DNA of 64,000 nt. Origin: Halorientalis sp. (GTDB taxonomy: Archaea > Halobacteriota > Halobacteria > Halobacteriales > Haloarculaceae). The notes below the pieces were generated by a model. That model saw nothing but the letters and a program-made list of their open reading frames with translations, had not been told where the DNA came from and did no database searches. This document shows, one piece after another, positions 34,124 to 42,403 of the stretch. Within the stretch, counting starts at the first letter, position 1. The number at the start of each line of letters is the position of its first letter. A program made the position numbers and the translations under genes. The DNA lies in assembly GCF_028275115.1 (NCBI RefSeq), contig NZ_JAQCNH010000023.1:23672-87671 (forward strand), given 5' to 3'.

Positions 34124-36576
34124 GTCGGACCGAAGACGGCGACGAAAAGACGACGCCGGACGGGGCTACCCAGGCCGACGCAGCTCCGCCCGTGGAGTTC
34201 GAAGAGGAGGCCAACAATCGAAAAAAGCCGGACGAGCGAACCGCGGTTTCGAGCCGCGAAGAGAAGGCCGACGCTCGCAAAATCGTCACCGGGGAGGCGA
34301 AGTACACCGCTGACTACTCGCGGGAGTTTCCGGACCTCGCGTCGGGAAAGGTACTCCGGTCGGAGATCGCACACGGCGTCGTCAGGGAGATCGATACGAG
34401 CGCCGCCGAGGAGATGGACGGTGTCTACGCCGTCATCACCCCCGGCTCGCCCGAGGTGCCGAACGATCCATACACGTCGGCGGGGCAATCGTATCCCGAA
34501 CCCTCGCCATACGACCTGCGCGTCCTGCGGGAACGGGTCCGGTACGTCGGTGATCCGATCGCGGCCGTCGCCGCCGAGGACGTCGTGACGGCCAGTGCCG
34601 CCGTGCAGGCTATCGACGTCACTTACGATGAGCGCGACGCCGTGTTCGACGCACACACCGCGATCGAGGCTGATGCGCCGCGCATCCACGACCCCGAGAG
34701 CGTCGAGAACCACCAGCCAGGTGCCGACTACGAGCGGAACATCGAAGCCCACGCCGAGGGAGAGATCGGCGACGTCGACGGGGCCTTCGCGGCAGCAGCG
34801 GACCGGTCGGACCTGACGGTGGTCGAGACGGAGTGGGAGACGCCACACCAGTCCCACTGTGTCGGCGAACCGCACACGACCATCGCTCGACGCGATCAGG
34901 ACGACCGCTATCAGTTCATCACCAGCACGCAGGTCCCGTATCACGCGCGCCGACAGTTGGCCCAACTGTTCGACGTGCCGATCCGAGACATTCGCGTGAG
35001 TAAACCCCGAATCGGCGGCGGGTTCGGCGGCAAGCAGTCTATCGTCCTCGAACCGATCGCCCTGGCGCTCACGATGGCCACCGACCGTCCGGTCAAGTTG
35101 GAGGCGACCCGGAAAGAGGAGTTCCACGCGATGCGGGTTCGACGTCCCGCCTCGGTGCAGGTCCGGAGCGTCGTGACCGACGAAGGTGATCTCGAAGCCA
35201 TCGATATGTCCGTGCTCACCAACTCCGGCGCGTACGGGTCCCACGGACTGACGGCGTCCGGTGCCGTTGGAAAAAAGCAGCTGGCGATGTACACTCACAC
35301 GCCCAACATCCGTCTCGAAATGACCGCTGCCCACACGAACCTCCCCGTGGCGGGCGCGATGCGGGGCTATGGCGCACCGCAGGGCCACTTCGCACTGGAG
35401 GGGCACATGGACACGGTCGCCCGCGAACTGGGGATGGACCCGCTTGCGTTTCGCTCTCGGAACCTCATCAGCGAGGGCGACGTCGACGTCGCGTCGAGTA
35501 TCCTCAAAGAGGGCGACGGGGAGATCAAAGCCGGAGGCCGCCGGATCCGGTCGTGTGGCCTCGAGGAGTGCATCGAACGAGGGAAACGGGCGATTGGCTG
35601 GGGCGATGTCGAACAGCCGGACGCGGACTATCTTCATCGGGGCCTCGGCGTCGCGGTAACCATCCAGAGCAGCGGCGTCCCGAACGACGAACTCGGTTCC
35701 GCACACATCAAGATGAACGAGGATGGATCGTTCATCCTCCAGACAGGTGCCGTGGACATCGGTACCGGCGCCGACACTGCGATGTCACAGATCGCGGCCG
35801 AAGTCCTCGGTGCCCGCCCCGAGGACATCCTCGTCCAGCCGTCGGACACCGACATCTCCCCCTTCGATTACGGGGCCTACGCCTCCTCGACGACGTACGT
35901 GACGGGCACAGCGGTCAAGAAGGCGGCACAGGACGCCCGCGAGCAGCTGTTCGAGTTCGCCGCACGAATGCTCGACGAACCCCGGGAGACGCTCACTGCC
36001 CACGACGGCGCGGTGTACGCCGAGCGGACCGGCGAGTCGGTCTCGCTCGAAGCGATCGGATACGAGTCCATCTACGGTGACGAGAAACGCGCCCAGGTGA
36101 TGGGCGAAGCGAGCCACAGCACGCCCGAATCTCCGCCGCCGTTCGGCGCGCAGTTCGCCGACGTGACCGTCGACGAACGAACCGGAGAGTTTGAGATCCA
36201 CGAACTCGTCTACGCCGTCGACTGCGGCACCGTTATCAATCCCGACCTTGCCGAGGGACAGGTCACCGGCGCGATGCACATGAGCTACGAGTTGGCGGTC
36301 GGGAGTGGCTTCTCGTTCGACAGCGACGGTCAGCCCGACGTCGTCGGGTTCGGTGACTACGGGATCCCGAAAGCAGACACCCAGCCGCCACTGACGCCCA
36401 TCTTCGTGGAAACGCACGAGCCGAGCGGGCCGTTCGGCGCGAAGGCGGTCGCCGAGATTCCGACGAACGGCGTCCCACCAGCGTTGACCAACGCGATTCG
36501 TGACGCTGTCGGTGTTCGCGTCGACAACCTGCCGATCACCGCGGAGAAGATCAGGGCCGCACTCGACGCCACGTGA
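34120..36576 (+). CDS. Xanthine dehydrogenase-type molybdopterin large subunit
   Basis: An 818-residue catalytic subunit of the XDH/aldehyde oxidase/CO dehydrogenase superfamily. A polar N-terminal extension (about 1-45) precedes the aldehyde oxidase domain. Mo-cofactor contacts are GGGFGGKQS and AMRGYGAPQGH; the catalytic Glu region reads GPFGAKAVAEIPTNG. The CO dehydrogenase active-site Cys loop (AYxCSFR) is not seen, which argues for a hydroxylase such as xanthine dehydrogenase rather than a CO dehydrogenase. The surrounding uricase pathway supports hypoxanthine/xanthine to urate. It starts with an ATGA overlap at the small subunit stop. The gene is intact. Confidence 0.9.
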   Translation: MSRTEDGDEKTTPDGATQADAAPPVEFEEEANNRKKPDERTAVSSREEKADARKIVTGEAKYTADYSREFPDLASGKVLRSEIAHGVVREIDTSAAEEMDGVYAVITPGSPEVPNDPYTSAGQSYPEPSPYDLRVLRERVRYVGDPIAAVAAEDVVTASAAVQAIDVTYDERDAVFDAHTAIEADAPRIHDPESVENHQPGADYERNIEAHAEGEIGDVDGAFAAAADRSDLTVVETEWETPHQSHCVGEPHTTIARRDQDDRYQFITSTQVPYHARRQLAQLFDVPIRDIRVSKPRIGGGFGGKQSIVLEPIALALTMATDRPVKLEATRKEEFHAMRVRRPASVQVRSVVTDEGDLEAIDMSVLTNSGAYGSHGLTASGAVGKKQLAMYTHTPNIRLEMTAAHTNLPVAGAMRGYGAPQGHFALEGHMDTVARELGMDPLAFRSRNLISEGDVDVASSILKEGDGEIKAGGRRIRSCGLEECIERGKRAIGWGDVEQPDADYLHRGLGVAVTIQSSGVPNDELGSAHIKMNEDGSFILQTGAVDIGTGADTAMSQIAAEVLGARPEDILVQPSDTDISPFDYGAYASSTTYVTGTAVKKAAQDAREQLFEFAARMLDEPRETLTAHDGAVYAERTGESVSLEAIGYESIYGDEKRAQVMGEASHSTPESPPPFGAQFADVTVDERTGEFEIHELVYAVDCGTVINPDLAEGQVTGAMHMSYELAVGSGFSFDSDGQPDVVGFGDYGIPKADTQPPLTPIFVETHEPSGPFGAKAVAEIPTNGVPPALTNAIRDAVGVRVDNLPITAEKIRAALDAT

Positions 36577-36620
36577 GTGGCCTGTGCGTCTCCGGACGTA
36601 CTCTGACTACACCAAAGAGC

Positions 36621-36626
36621 TATAAT
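36621..36626 (+). promoter_or_regulatory. TATAAT box before the eS17-like gene
   Basis: TATAAT lies 23-28 bases before the GTG start of the eS17-like gene, the distance expected for a leaderless archaeal transcript. No other start-proximal signal is visible. Confidence 0.45.
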
Positions 36627-36648
36627 TGAGGATGTTCAATCGGCTGAC

Positions 36649-36828
36649 GTGACGCTGGATTCCAAAGAGATAATCGACATCGGAGAGACGCTCGTACAGC
36701 GCCACCCGGATCGGTTCACCGACGACTTCGAGGAGAACAAACACCGCGTGGCGAACCTGACCGACGTCGAGTCCAGGCGGGTCCGGAACCGTATTTCCGG
36801 GTACATCACCAGACAGATGAAAGACTAA
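36649..36828 (+). CDS. Ribosomal protein eS17-like small protein
   Basis: A 59-residue protein that matches archaeal ribosomal protein eS17 (S17e) along most of its length: GETLVQRHPDRFTDDFEENK, then ANLTDVESRRVRNRISGYIT and a basic end RQMKD. Archaeal eS17 usually starts MA-I-K and is about 60 residues, so this is a full-length paralogue with a divergent N-terminus. It starts at GTG, which is why simple ORF calls miss it; a TATAAT box at leaderless spacing supports the start. It lies between the XDH large subunit and the allantoinase gene, far from any other ribosomal gene here. It could be a second copy or an alternative small-subunit protein. Whether it is expressed is unknown. Confidence 0.75.
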   Translation: MTLDSKEIIDIGETLVQRHPDRFTDDFEENKHRVANLTDVESRRVRNRISGYITRQMKD

Positions 36829-36856
36829 TCGCCCGGTGGGTACCCACGCGAACCCG

Positions 36857-38230
36857 TCAGCCCCAACTGGGAACCACACGGTGTCGGAACTGCCCGTGCC
36901 CCGGTTGAGCGACGATTTCGCCATCGTCGGCGACGAGGGTTCCGCGGACGAACGTCTTTTTAACCCGTCCCGTGACCTCACGCCCGTCGTATATGGAGTA
37001 ATCGGCGTTCGAGTGGTTCCGGTCCGCGGAGATCGTGTCTGTCTCGCCGGGATCGAAGACCACGAGATCGGCGTCGGCGCCGGGTTCGATCCGCCCCTTT
37101 CTCGGGAGACCGAACGTGCGTGCAGGGTTGGTACAGACGAGTTCGACGAGCTTCGGATACGAGAGGCCCCGTCGGTTGACTGCCTCGTCGTGGAACACCG
37201 AGAGACTGTGCTGGAGGCCGTTCACGCCGAAGGCGCTCTCCCACCAGGGGCCGTCGTCCTTGCGACTGCGCGGCAGTGGGACGTGGTCGGTCGAGACGAC
37301 CGAGAGCGTTCCGTCATCGAGGTAGTCGAACAGGGCGTCAACGTCGCGCTCGGTACGGAGCGGCGGCGACATAATTGCGCGGTTCCCCAGGCGCTCGTAG
37401 AGTGACGCGTCGAACACGGTGTAGTGAGTACAGGTTTCAGCTCTGACGTTGGAGCCGTCGGTCTGCACTGCCGCGATTGCCTCGGCTGCGGCTTCCGAAG
37501 TCGTGTGGACGCCGTAGTATTTGGCGTCCGCCGCCGCGGCCAGCCGCGCGACCGACCCGGCGGCCATCGCCTCGGCGTAGTCCGGCCGTGATCGTGGATA
37601 GCTGGCAGGAGATTTGCCCGGCTGCGTCGACTTCAGCGCCTCCGTCCGCCGTTCACAGACCGAGTAGTCCTCGGTGTGGACCATTCCAACCGCCCCCACG
37701 TCGGCGAGACGCCGGAACACCTCGCCGATGAATCCGTTCGACAGCCGGATGTCGTCCGTCGTAAACATCTTGAACGAGGTCACCCCATCTTCGACGAGTT
37801 GGGGGAGTTCGTCCAACACTGCAGCCGTCTCACGCGTTATTACCGGGTGGAGTCCATAATCGATGATCGGAGCCGCCTGGGAGCGATGTCGTTCGACGGC
37901 ATCGGAGAGGGACGCCGAAGTGTCCCAGTCGCCGTCTTTCCAGCCCTGCCACGCGAAGTTCAGGAATGTCGTGACACCACCCGCGGCCGCGGCTCTGGAG
38001 CCGGTTTCGTACGAGTCGATAGAATTGTAGCCGGCGATGTGGACGTGCGGGTCGACGACACCAGGGAGGACGAGGCTCCCGTCGACATCGATCCGGTCGT
38101 CCGCCTCGGGAAAGACGTGCTCCTCGGCCACGCCGACGATCACCCCGTCGTCGATCCCGATGGCAGCGTCGACGGTCACATCTGCCGTTACAACGGTCCC
38201 ACCGGTCACCAGTGTATCGATGTCGGCCAT
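36857..38230 (-). CDS. Allantoinase/hydantoinase-type cyclic amidohydrolase
   Basis: A 457-residue dihydroorotase-like enzyme that opens a cyclic amide, most likely allantoin to allantoate given its neighbours. The binuclear metal site is shown by DPHVHIAGY (H-x-H), the carboxylated Lys in VTSFKMFTTD, MVHTEDY, YYGVHTTS and the Asp in STDHVPLPR. It is in the length range of allantoinases and D-hydantoinases, which cannot be told apart by motif alone. It converges with the eS17-like gene and is followed upstream by the NCS2 permease on the same strand. Start ATG at 38230 gives MADIDTLVTGGTVVT, normal for the family. Confidence 0.88.
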   Translation of the reverse strand: MADIDTLVTGGTVVTADVTVDAAIGIDDGVIVGVAEEHVFPEADDRIDVDGSLVLPGVVDPHVHIAGYNSIDSYETGSRAAAAGGVTTFLNFAWQGWKDGDWDTSASLSDAVERHRSQAAPIIDYGLHPVITRETAAVLDELPQLVEDGVTSFKMFTTDDIRLSNGFIGEVFRRLADVGAVGMVHTEDYSVCERRTEALKSTQPGKSPASYPRSRPDYAEAMAAGSVARLAAAADAKYYGVHTTSEAAAEAIAAVQTDGSNVRAETCTHYTVFDASLYERLGNRAIMSPPLRTERDVDALFDYLDDGTLSVVSTDHVPLPRSRKDDGPWWESAFGVNGLQHSLSVFHDEAVNRRGLSYPKLVELVCTNPARTFGLPRKGRIEPGADADLVVFDPGETDTISADRNHSNADYSIYDGREVTGRVKKTFVRGTLVADDGEIVAQPGHGQFRHRVVPSWG

Positions 38231-38405
38231 CAGTCAGGAGTGTCGCCCCTGGCCAATAGGTACGACGGGTACAGTGGCGTTCGAGAGCGACGCGCTGCCG
38301 ATTTCATGAGGTCTCATCGTGAGAAGCGACAGGCTACGAGTACTTATAATCTCGAACGACACAGACAGTGTGGGCATATGTATTGTGCTGAGCGGGCCCG
38401 TCCGA

Positions 38406-39824
38406 TCAGTCGTCGTCGGTCGCCGAGCTCGGGTCAGGTAGGTCTTCACCCGCGTTGGCCGGGGTCTCGGGGGCGAGTCCGGTGGTGTGCTCCGTGGGGC
38501 CGGCGCCGACGCCACCACCGGGGATCACGATATTGAGCAACAGCGCAGCGAAGCCGCCGGTAACGAGCGCGGAACCGAACAGCGTCTGTACTTCGCTGGG
38601 GAACTGCTGTAGAATCTCCGGCCGGAACGCGACGCCGAGTCCCAGTGCCATCGACAGCGCGAGGATCGTCGAGTTCCGATGGTCCAGCGTGACGTTCTGG
38701 GTAATGAGCCGAGCCCCGGAAGAAAAGATCATCGCGAACAGTATCAGCGCACCGCCACCGAGCACCGCATCGGGCATCGCCGAAACGATGGCTCCGACTT
38801 TCGGGACGAACCCGAGGACCAGAAGCACGCCGCCGCCGATTCCCACGACGTACCTGCTCGCGACGCCCGTGAAGTTGACGAGGCCGACGTTCTGTGAGAA
38901 CGAGGTGTTCGGGAGCGCGTTGAACACCGCGCCGAACGCGCTCATAACGCCGTCGGCGAGGAGGCCGCCGCGCATCTCTTTTTCCGTTGCGTCCCGACCC
39001 GTTGCGGAGACGGTCCCCGAGATGTCACCGATGGTCTCCATGCCCGTAATCAGGTAGATGAACGCCACAGTGACGATCGCGCTCGGTTCGAACGCGAGTC
39101 CGTACTTCAGCGGCACGGGAACGGTAATCCAACCGGCAGCGGAGACGGCTGATAAGTCCACGACACCGAGCGCGAATGCGGCGACGTATCCGACAGCGAT
39201 GCCGACGAAGACGCTGATGACCCGGAGGAACCCCTCAAAGAACTGATTCAGCACGACAGTCACGACGAGAACCAGTCCCGCGAGTCCGAGGTTCGTGAAC
39301 GACCCGTAACCCGCCGCCGAGGGCCCGGCCGACGCGCCCGCGGCATAGTTCATACCGGTCGGAATCAACGTCAGCCCAATTAGCATGACGACGATGCCGG
39401 TCACGAGCGGTGGGAAGTACTCACGGAACCGGTCGAGTGAGACGCCCATGACCATCTCCACGGGTGCGGCAATCAGTGCGGCACCGAACACCGCTGCGAT
39501 CCCGAACTGGTTCCCGACGGCGATGAGGGGCCCGAGAAACGCGAAACTCGTTCCCATGACGACGGGAAGTTTCGCCCCGACCGGCCCGATGGGGAACGCC
39601 TGAACGAGGGTCGAGACACCGGCGACGATCAGTGCCATCTGGACGAGGAACGTCGTCTCGCCCGTGACCGATCCGACCGCACCAGCGAGAATCAGCGGCG
39701 GCGCGACGTTCCCCAAAAACATCGCCAGTACGTGCTGGATGCCGAGCGGAACCGCTTCCCCGAGCGGTGGTTTGTCTTCGATGTCGTACAGTACGACCGA
39801 ACTGCCGTCGTTCGAACTCGCCAT
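38406..39824 (-). CDS. NCS2-family xanthine/uracil permease
   Basis: A 472-residue transporter with about 12-14 hydrophobic helices, of the nucleobase-cation symporter 2 family. The TM1 motif is LGIQHVLAMF (the QH pair); the NAT signature is QNVGLVNFTG, fitting Q-N-x-G-x4-T. TM8/9 carry GMETIGDISG and EKEMRGGLLADG, where the family binds purines. A Q/E at the NAT position suggests xanthine/urate-type substrates. It lies upstream of the allantoinase on the same strand with a gap of about 175 bases, so co-transcription is possible. It is a likely purine or urate uptake system for the pathway in this block. Confidence 0.92.
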   Translation of the reverse strand: MASSNDGSSVVLYDIEDKPPLGEAVPLGIQHVLAMFLGNVAPPLILAGAVGSVTGETTFLVQMALIVAGVSTLVQAFPIGPVGAKLPVVMGTSFAFLGPLIAVGNQFGIAAVFGAALIAAPVEMVMGVSLDRFREYFPPLVTGIVVMLIGLTLIPTGMNYAAGASAGPSAAGYGSFTNLGLAGLVLVVTVVLNQFFEGFLRVISVFVGIAVGYVAAFALGVVDLSAVSAAGWITVPVPLKYGLAFEPSAIVTVAFIYLITGMETIGDISGTVSATGRDATEKEMRGGLLADGVMSAFGAVFNALPNTSFSQNVGLVNFTGVASRYVVGIGGGVLLVLGFVPKVGAIVSAMPDAVLGGGALILFAMIFSSGARLITQNVTLDHRNSTILALSMALGLGVAFRPEILQQFPSEVQTLFGSALVTGGFAALLLNIVIPGGGVGAGPTEHTTGLAPETPANAGEDLPDPSSATDDD

Positions 39825-40010
39825 GCGCCATACTGCTAAATCACATTACTTCAAATCTCTGTTTATTCACATAATATACGGATGTGTGCCTCGGAAAGTA
39901 GGTCAAAATAACTTTTTCGTTTGAATTTATCGGCTGAAATCCAACAAACCAGGTGAGCGGCGAGACGAAGCTCACCGCAGGCCAGACGTCTGCCGGGTCG
40001 TCCCGTTTCC

Positions 40011-40037
40011 TGGCACACTGTCACACACGTGTGCCAC
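40011..40037. promoter_or_regulatory. Operator-like inverted repeat before the OHCU decarboxylase gene
   Basis: An 8-base inverted repeat TGGCACAC ... GTGTGCCA spans 40011-40036. Its right half lies within CACACACGTGTGCCAC (40022-40037), identical over 16 bases to the element at 10984-10999. It ends about 84 bases before the OHCU decarboxylase ATG and about 190 bases from the divergent NCS2 permease start. It is the best formed copy in the window. Confidence 0.55.
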
Positions 40038-40120
40038 AGTTTTTGTGTCGGTGATGTGGCCGGTTCAATCGGGACCCGATGCGAGCGATTAAGTGGTGGA
40101 TGGGTAGAAACCGCTGATGG

Positions 40121-40621
40121 ATGAGTGAATACACGATCGAGGACCTGAACGAACTCGACGAGGCGTCCTTCGTAGAACTCTTGGGCGGAATCTACGAGAA
40201 CTCGCCGTGGGTCGCGGAACAGACCTGGCCGGACCGGCCTTTCGATTCCCTCGACGATCTCCACGAGCGTATGCGGAGCGCTGTCCGGGAGGCTCCACGG
40301 ACGAAACAGCTCGCCCTCCTGCGTGCCCATCCCGACCTCGGCGATCGCACCGAGATGACCGACACCTCCGAGGCGGAACAGGCGTCGGCCGGTCTCGACT
40401 CGCTCTCGCCTGGTCAGTACGAGACGTTCCAGCGACTCAACGAGAACTACCGGGAGCGCTTTGGCTTCCCGTTCATCATGGCCGTCAGGAACGAATCGCC
40501 GGACGTGATCCAGACGGCCATGGAGGACCGGATCGAGAACACCGAGGATGGAGAGTTTCGGACCGCCCTCGGTCAGGTTCACCAGATCGCGCAGCTACGA
40601 CTTGAGGAACTCCTTGCGTAG
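40121..40621 (+). CDS. OHCU decarboxylase
   Basis: A 166-residue 2-oxo-4-hydroxy-4-carboxy-5-ureidoimidazoline decarboxylase, which makes (S)-allantoin in the third step from urate. The family pattern is complete: ELLGGIYENSPWVAEQTW, the catalytic His in LLRAHPDLG, and ERFGFPFIMAV in the substrate-binding region; SAGLDSLSPGQYETFQRLN is also typical. The length is normal. It is the first of a plus-strand run leading to uricase and HIU hydrolase, but 370 bases separate it from uricase, which has its own promoter-like region. Confidence 0.93.
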   Translation: MSEYTIEDLNELDEASFVELLGGIYENSPWVAEQTWPDRPFDSLDDLHERMRSAVREAPRTKQLALLRAHPDLGDRTEMTDTSEAEQASAGLDSLSPGQYETFQRLNENYRERFGFPFIMAVRNESPDVIQTAMEDRIENTEDGEFRTALGQVHQIAQLRLEELLA

Positions 40622-40991
40622 CGAGCCCGCTGCCGCCGGAGCCTGTCTCGTCCCGACAGTCGGTTTGTCCGGTCGGTCGACTCGTTCGGACCGTCGGTTC
40701 GTCCGCGGACTGCAGGGCCTGTCCACCCGGCCTATGCTCATCACGCGGGCCACGGTGTCGAAAACGGCACTGTGAATTTCTGTGGTTACTTTGCCACGGC
40801 GTGCCGAATCCTGTTCGTATATTTTATACGCATGGACAATTGCAGCGTGCTGGAAAAATAAGACAAAATATTTTGTACCCTGCGTGGACAGAACGAACTG
40901 GACAATGACTGCAGGCAGAAGACGGAAGATGAAGCGACGGCACAGCGGCCGGAGAGCGCACCTCGGACGCGCCGAGAGGGGTCGATAACGA
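40622..40991. promoter_or_regulatory. Gap before the uricase gene with an AT-rich palindrome
   Basis: This region of 370 bases holds CGTATA-TTT-TATACG at 40816-40830 and an AAAATATTTTGT stretch at about 40865-40876, both possible promoter or operator parts for the uricase operon. A short open frame (about 40905-40988) encodes a very basic 27-residue peptide and is probably chance. Confidence 0.4.
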
Positions 40992-41960
40992 ATGGCAGGC
41001 GACGGACCCAGTTCCGGTCAGGAACGGACGATGAACTACGGGAAGGAACACGTCGCGGTGTATCGGACATACGCCCCCGCGCTGGACGGTGTGCGGACGA
41101 TTCCGGAGTCGGACTTCGACGGCCGTGACAACACCCTCCTGGGCATGGAGGTCCGCGTCCAGGTCGAAGGGGAAGAGTTCCTGCCGTCGTTCAGCGAGGG
41201 CGACAACAGCAAACTGGTCGCGACAGATAGCATAAAGAATTTTATACACCACCACATGGGCGAGTACGAGGGGGCCACGGTCGAAGGGTTCCTCGAATTC
41301 GTCGGCCGGAAATTCATAGAGACCTACTCACAAATGGAAACCGTACGGGTCTCGGCCGACGAACTCCCCTTCGAGGAGCGGATGGTCCCCGGCGACGACG
41401 GATTCGAACCGAGCGATGTCGTCTTCCGTGTTGCCGACGGCGAGTCCGGCTTCGGGCACGTCGTCCTCAGTCGCGACAACGACGGGCCGGTCGTCGAGGA
41501 GCAACAAAGCGGCATGACCGACATCGAACTGGTGAAAGTGAAGGACAACTCCTTTACAGGTTACGTCCAGGACGAGTACACGACCCTGCCCGAGCGAGAG
41601 AACCGCACGCTCTACGTTGCCCTGGATATCTACTGGACGTACGCCGAGCCAGCCGACGCACTGGGTGAGGAACCGGAGCGGTACGTCCCGCCCGAGCAGG
41701 TGTCGGACATCGCGCAGGTGGTGTTCGACGAGGTCGAGGTGAACTCGATTCAGGACCTAATCTACCGGGTCGGCGAGCGCACGCTCGAACGGTTCCCCCA
41801 ACTCGAGTCCGTCAGCTTCGAGGCGAACAATCGCACCTGGCTAACGGTCCGCGACGACCTGGAGGGTGACGCGAAGGTACTCCGTGAGCCGCCGCGACCC
41901 ACCGGGTTCCAACAGTTCTCGATGGACCACAGCGACCTCGAGGAGGCTGGACAGGAATGA
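40992..41960 (+). CDS. Uricase (urate oxidase)
   Basis: A 322-residue cofactor-free urate oxidase that converts urate to 5-hydroxyisourate. It has the catalytic Lys in NYGKEHVAVYR and the Thr in VATDSIKNFIHHH, the conserved Lys-Thr dyad of the family. The second T-fold domain ends with FPQLESVSFEANNRTWL, the region that holds the substrate Gln/Asn. A start at Met14 (MNYGKEHV) is also possible. The stop overlaps the HIU hydrolase ATG, so the two are coupled. The length is in the normal range. Confidence 0.94.
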   Translation: MAGDGPSSGQERTMNYGKEHVAVYRTYAPALDGVRTIPESDFDGRDNTLLGMEVRVQVEGEEFLPSFSEGDNSKLVATDSIKNFIHHHMGEYEGATVEGFLEFVGRKFIETYSQMETVRVSADELPFEERMVPGDDGFEPSDVVFRVADGESGFGHVVLSRDNDGPVVEEQQSGMTDIELVKVKDNSFTGYVQDEYTTLPERENRTLYVALDIYWTYAEPADALGEEPERYVPPEQVSDIAQVVFDEVEVNSIQDLIYRVGERTLERFPQLESVSFEANNRTWLTVRDDLEGDAKVLREPPRPTGFQQFSMDHSDLEEAGQE

Positions 41961-42307
41961 GTGCGGGATTGACGACACACGTCCTCGATACGAGCCGCGA
42001 GGGACCGGCCGAAGGCGTCGCGGTGACGCTCACACGCCTCCCGACCGACGACGACACAGAGACAATCAGTCAGGGGACCACCAACCACGACGGGCGTCTC
42101 GACGACCCGCTCCTGACCGAGGCGGAGATAGAGCCTGGAACCTACGAACTGGAGTTCGACGTCGGGACCTACTACAGCGAGAGCCTGGGTGAATCGACGT
42201 TTCTGGAGACGGTGCCAGTACGATTCGTCGTCGACGATGCCGACGAACACTACCACGTCCCGCTCCTGCTGTCCCCCGGCGGGTACACGACCTACAGGGG
42301 GAGCTAA
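41957..42307 (+). CDS. 5-hydroxyisourate hydrolase (transthyretin-like)
   Basis: A 116-residue enzyme that hydrolyses 5-hydroxyisourate to OHCU. The family signatures are at both ends: LTTHVLDTSREGPAEGV near the N-terminus with the catalytic His, and HYHVPLLLSPGGYTTYRGS at the C-terminus, where Y-R-G-S is the hallmark that separates HIU hydrolases from transthyretins. It overlaps the uricase stop by four bases. Confidence 0.95.
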   Translation: MSAGLTTHVLDTSREGPAEGVAVTLTRLPTDDDTETISQGTTNHDGRLDDPLLTEAEIEPGTYELEFDVGTYYSESLGESTFLETVPVRFVVDDADEHYHVPLLLSPGGYTTYRGS

Positions 42308-42403
42308 CGAAGTGACAGTCACAGGGACTCGGGCCACGATTGGACGAACCAGGCCGATTCGAGTCGTCGGGCGTCGCGCGAACCTGCCCGCAGGGTCGGC
42401 ACA

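Noticed and set aside
33442..35706. Long open frame of 754 codons on the minus strand opposite the XDH subunits
   Set aside because: It is the antisense shadow of coxS/coxL-type genes in GC-rich DNA; the plus strand has unmistakable molybdopterin and iron-sulfur motifs and the shadow has no family pattern.
34120..36576. Carbon monoxide dehydrogenase as identity of the coxL-type gene
   Set aside because: The AYxCSFR active-site loop of form I CO dehydrogenase is not present, and the neighbours are urate pathway genes.
37676..38536. Open frame of 286 codons on the plus strand
   Set aside because: Antisense to the allantoinase-type gene and running into the permease; no family pattern.
40905..40988. 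Short basic ORF directly before uricase
   Set aside because: 27 residues, almost only Arg, Gly, His and Ala; no conservation visible and no start signal. Probably chance.
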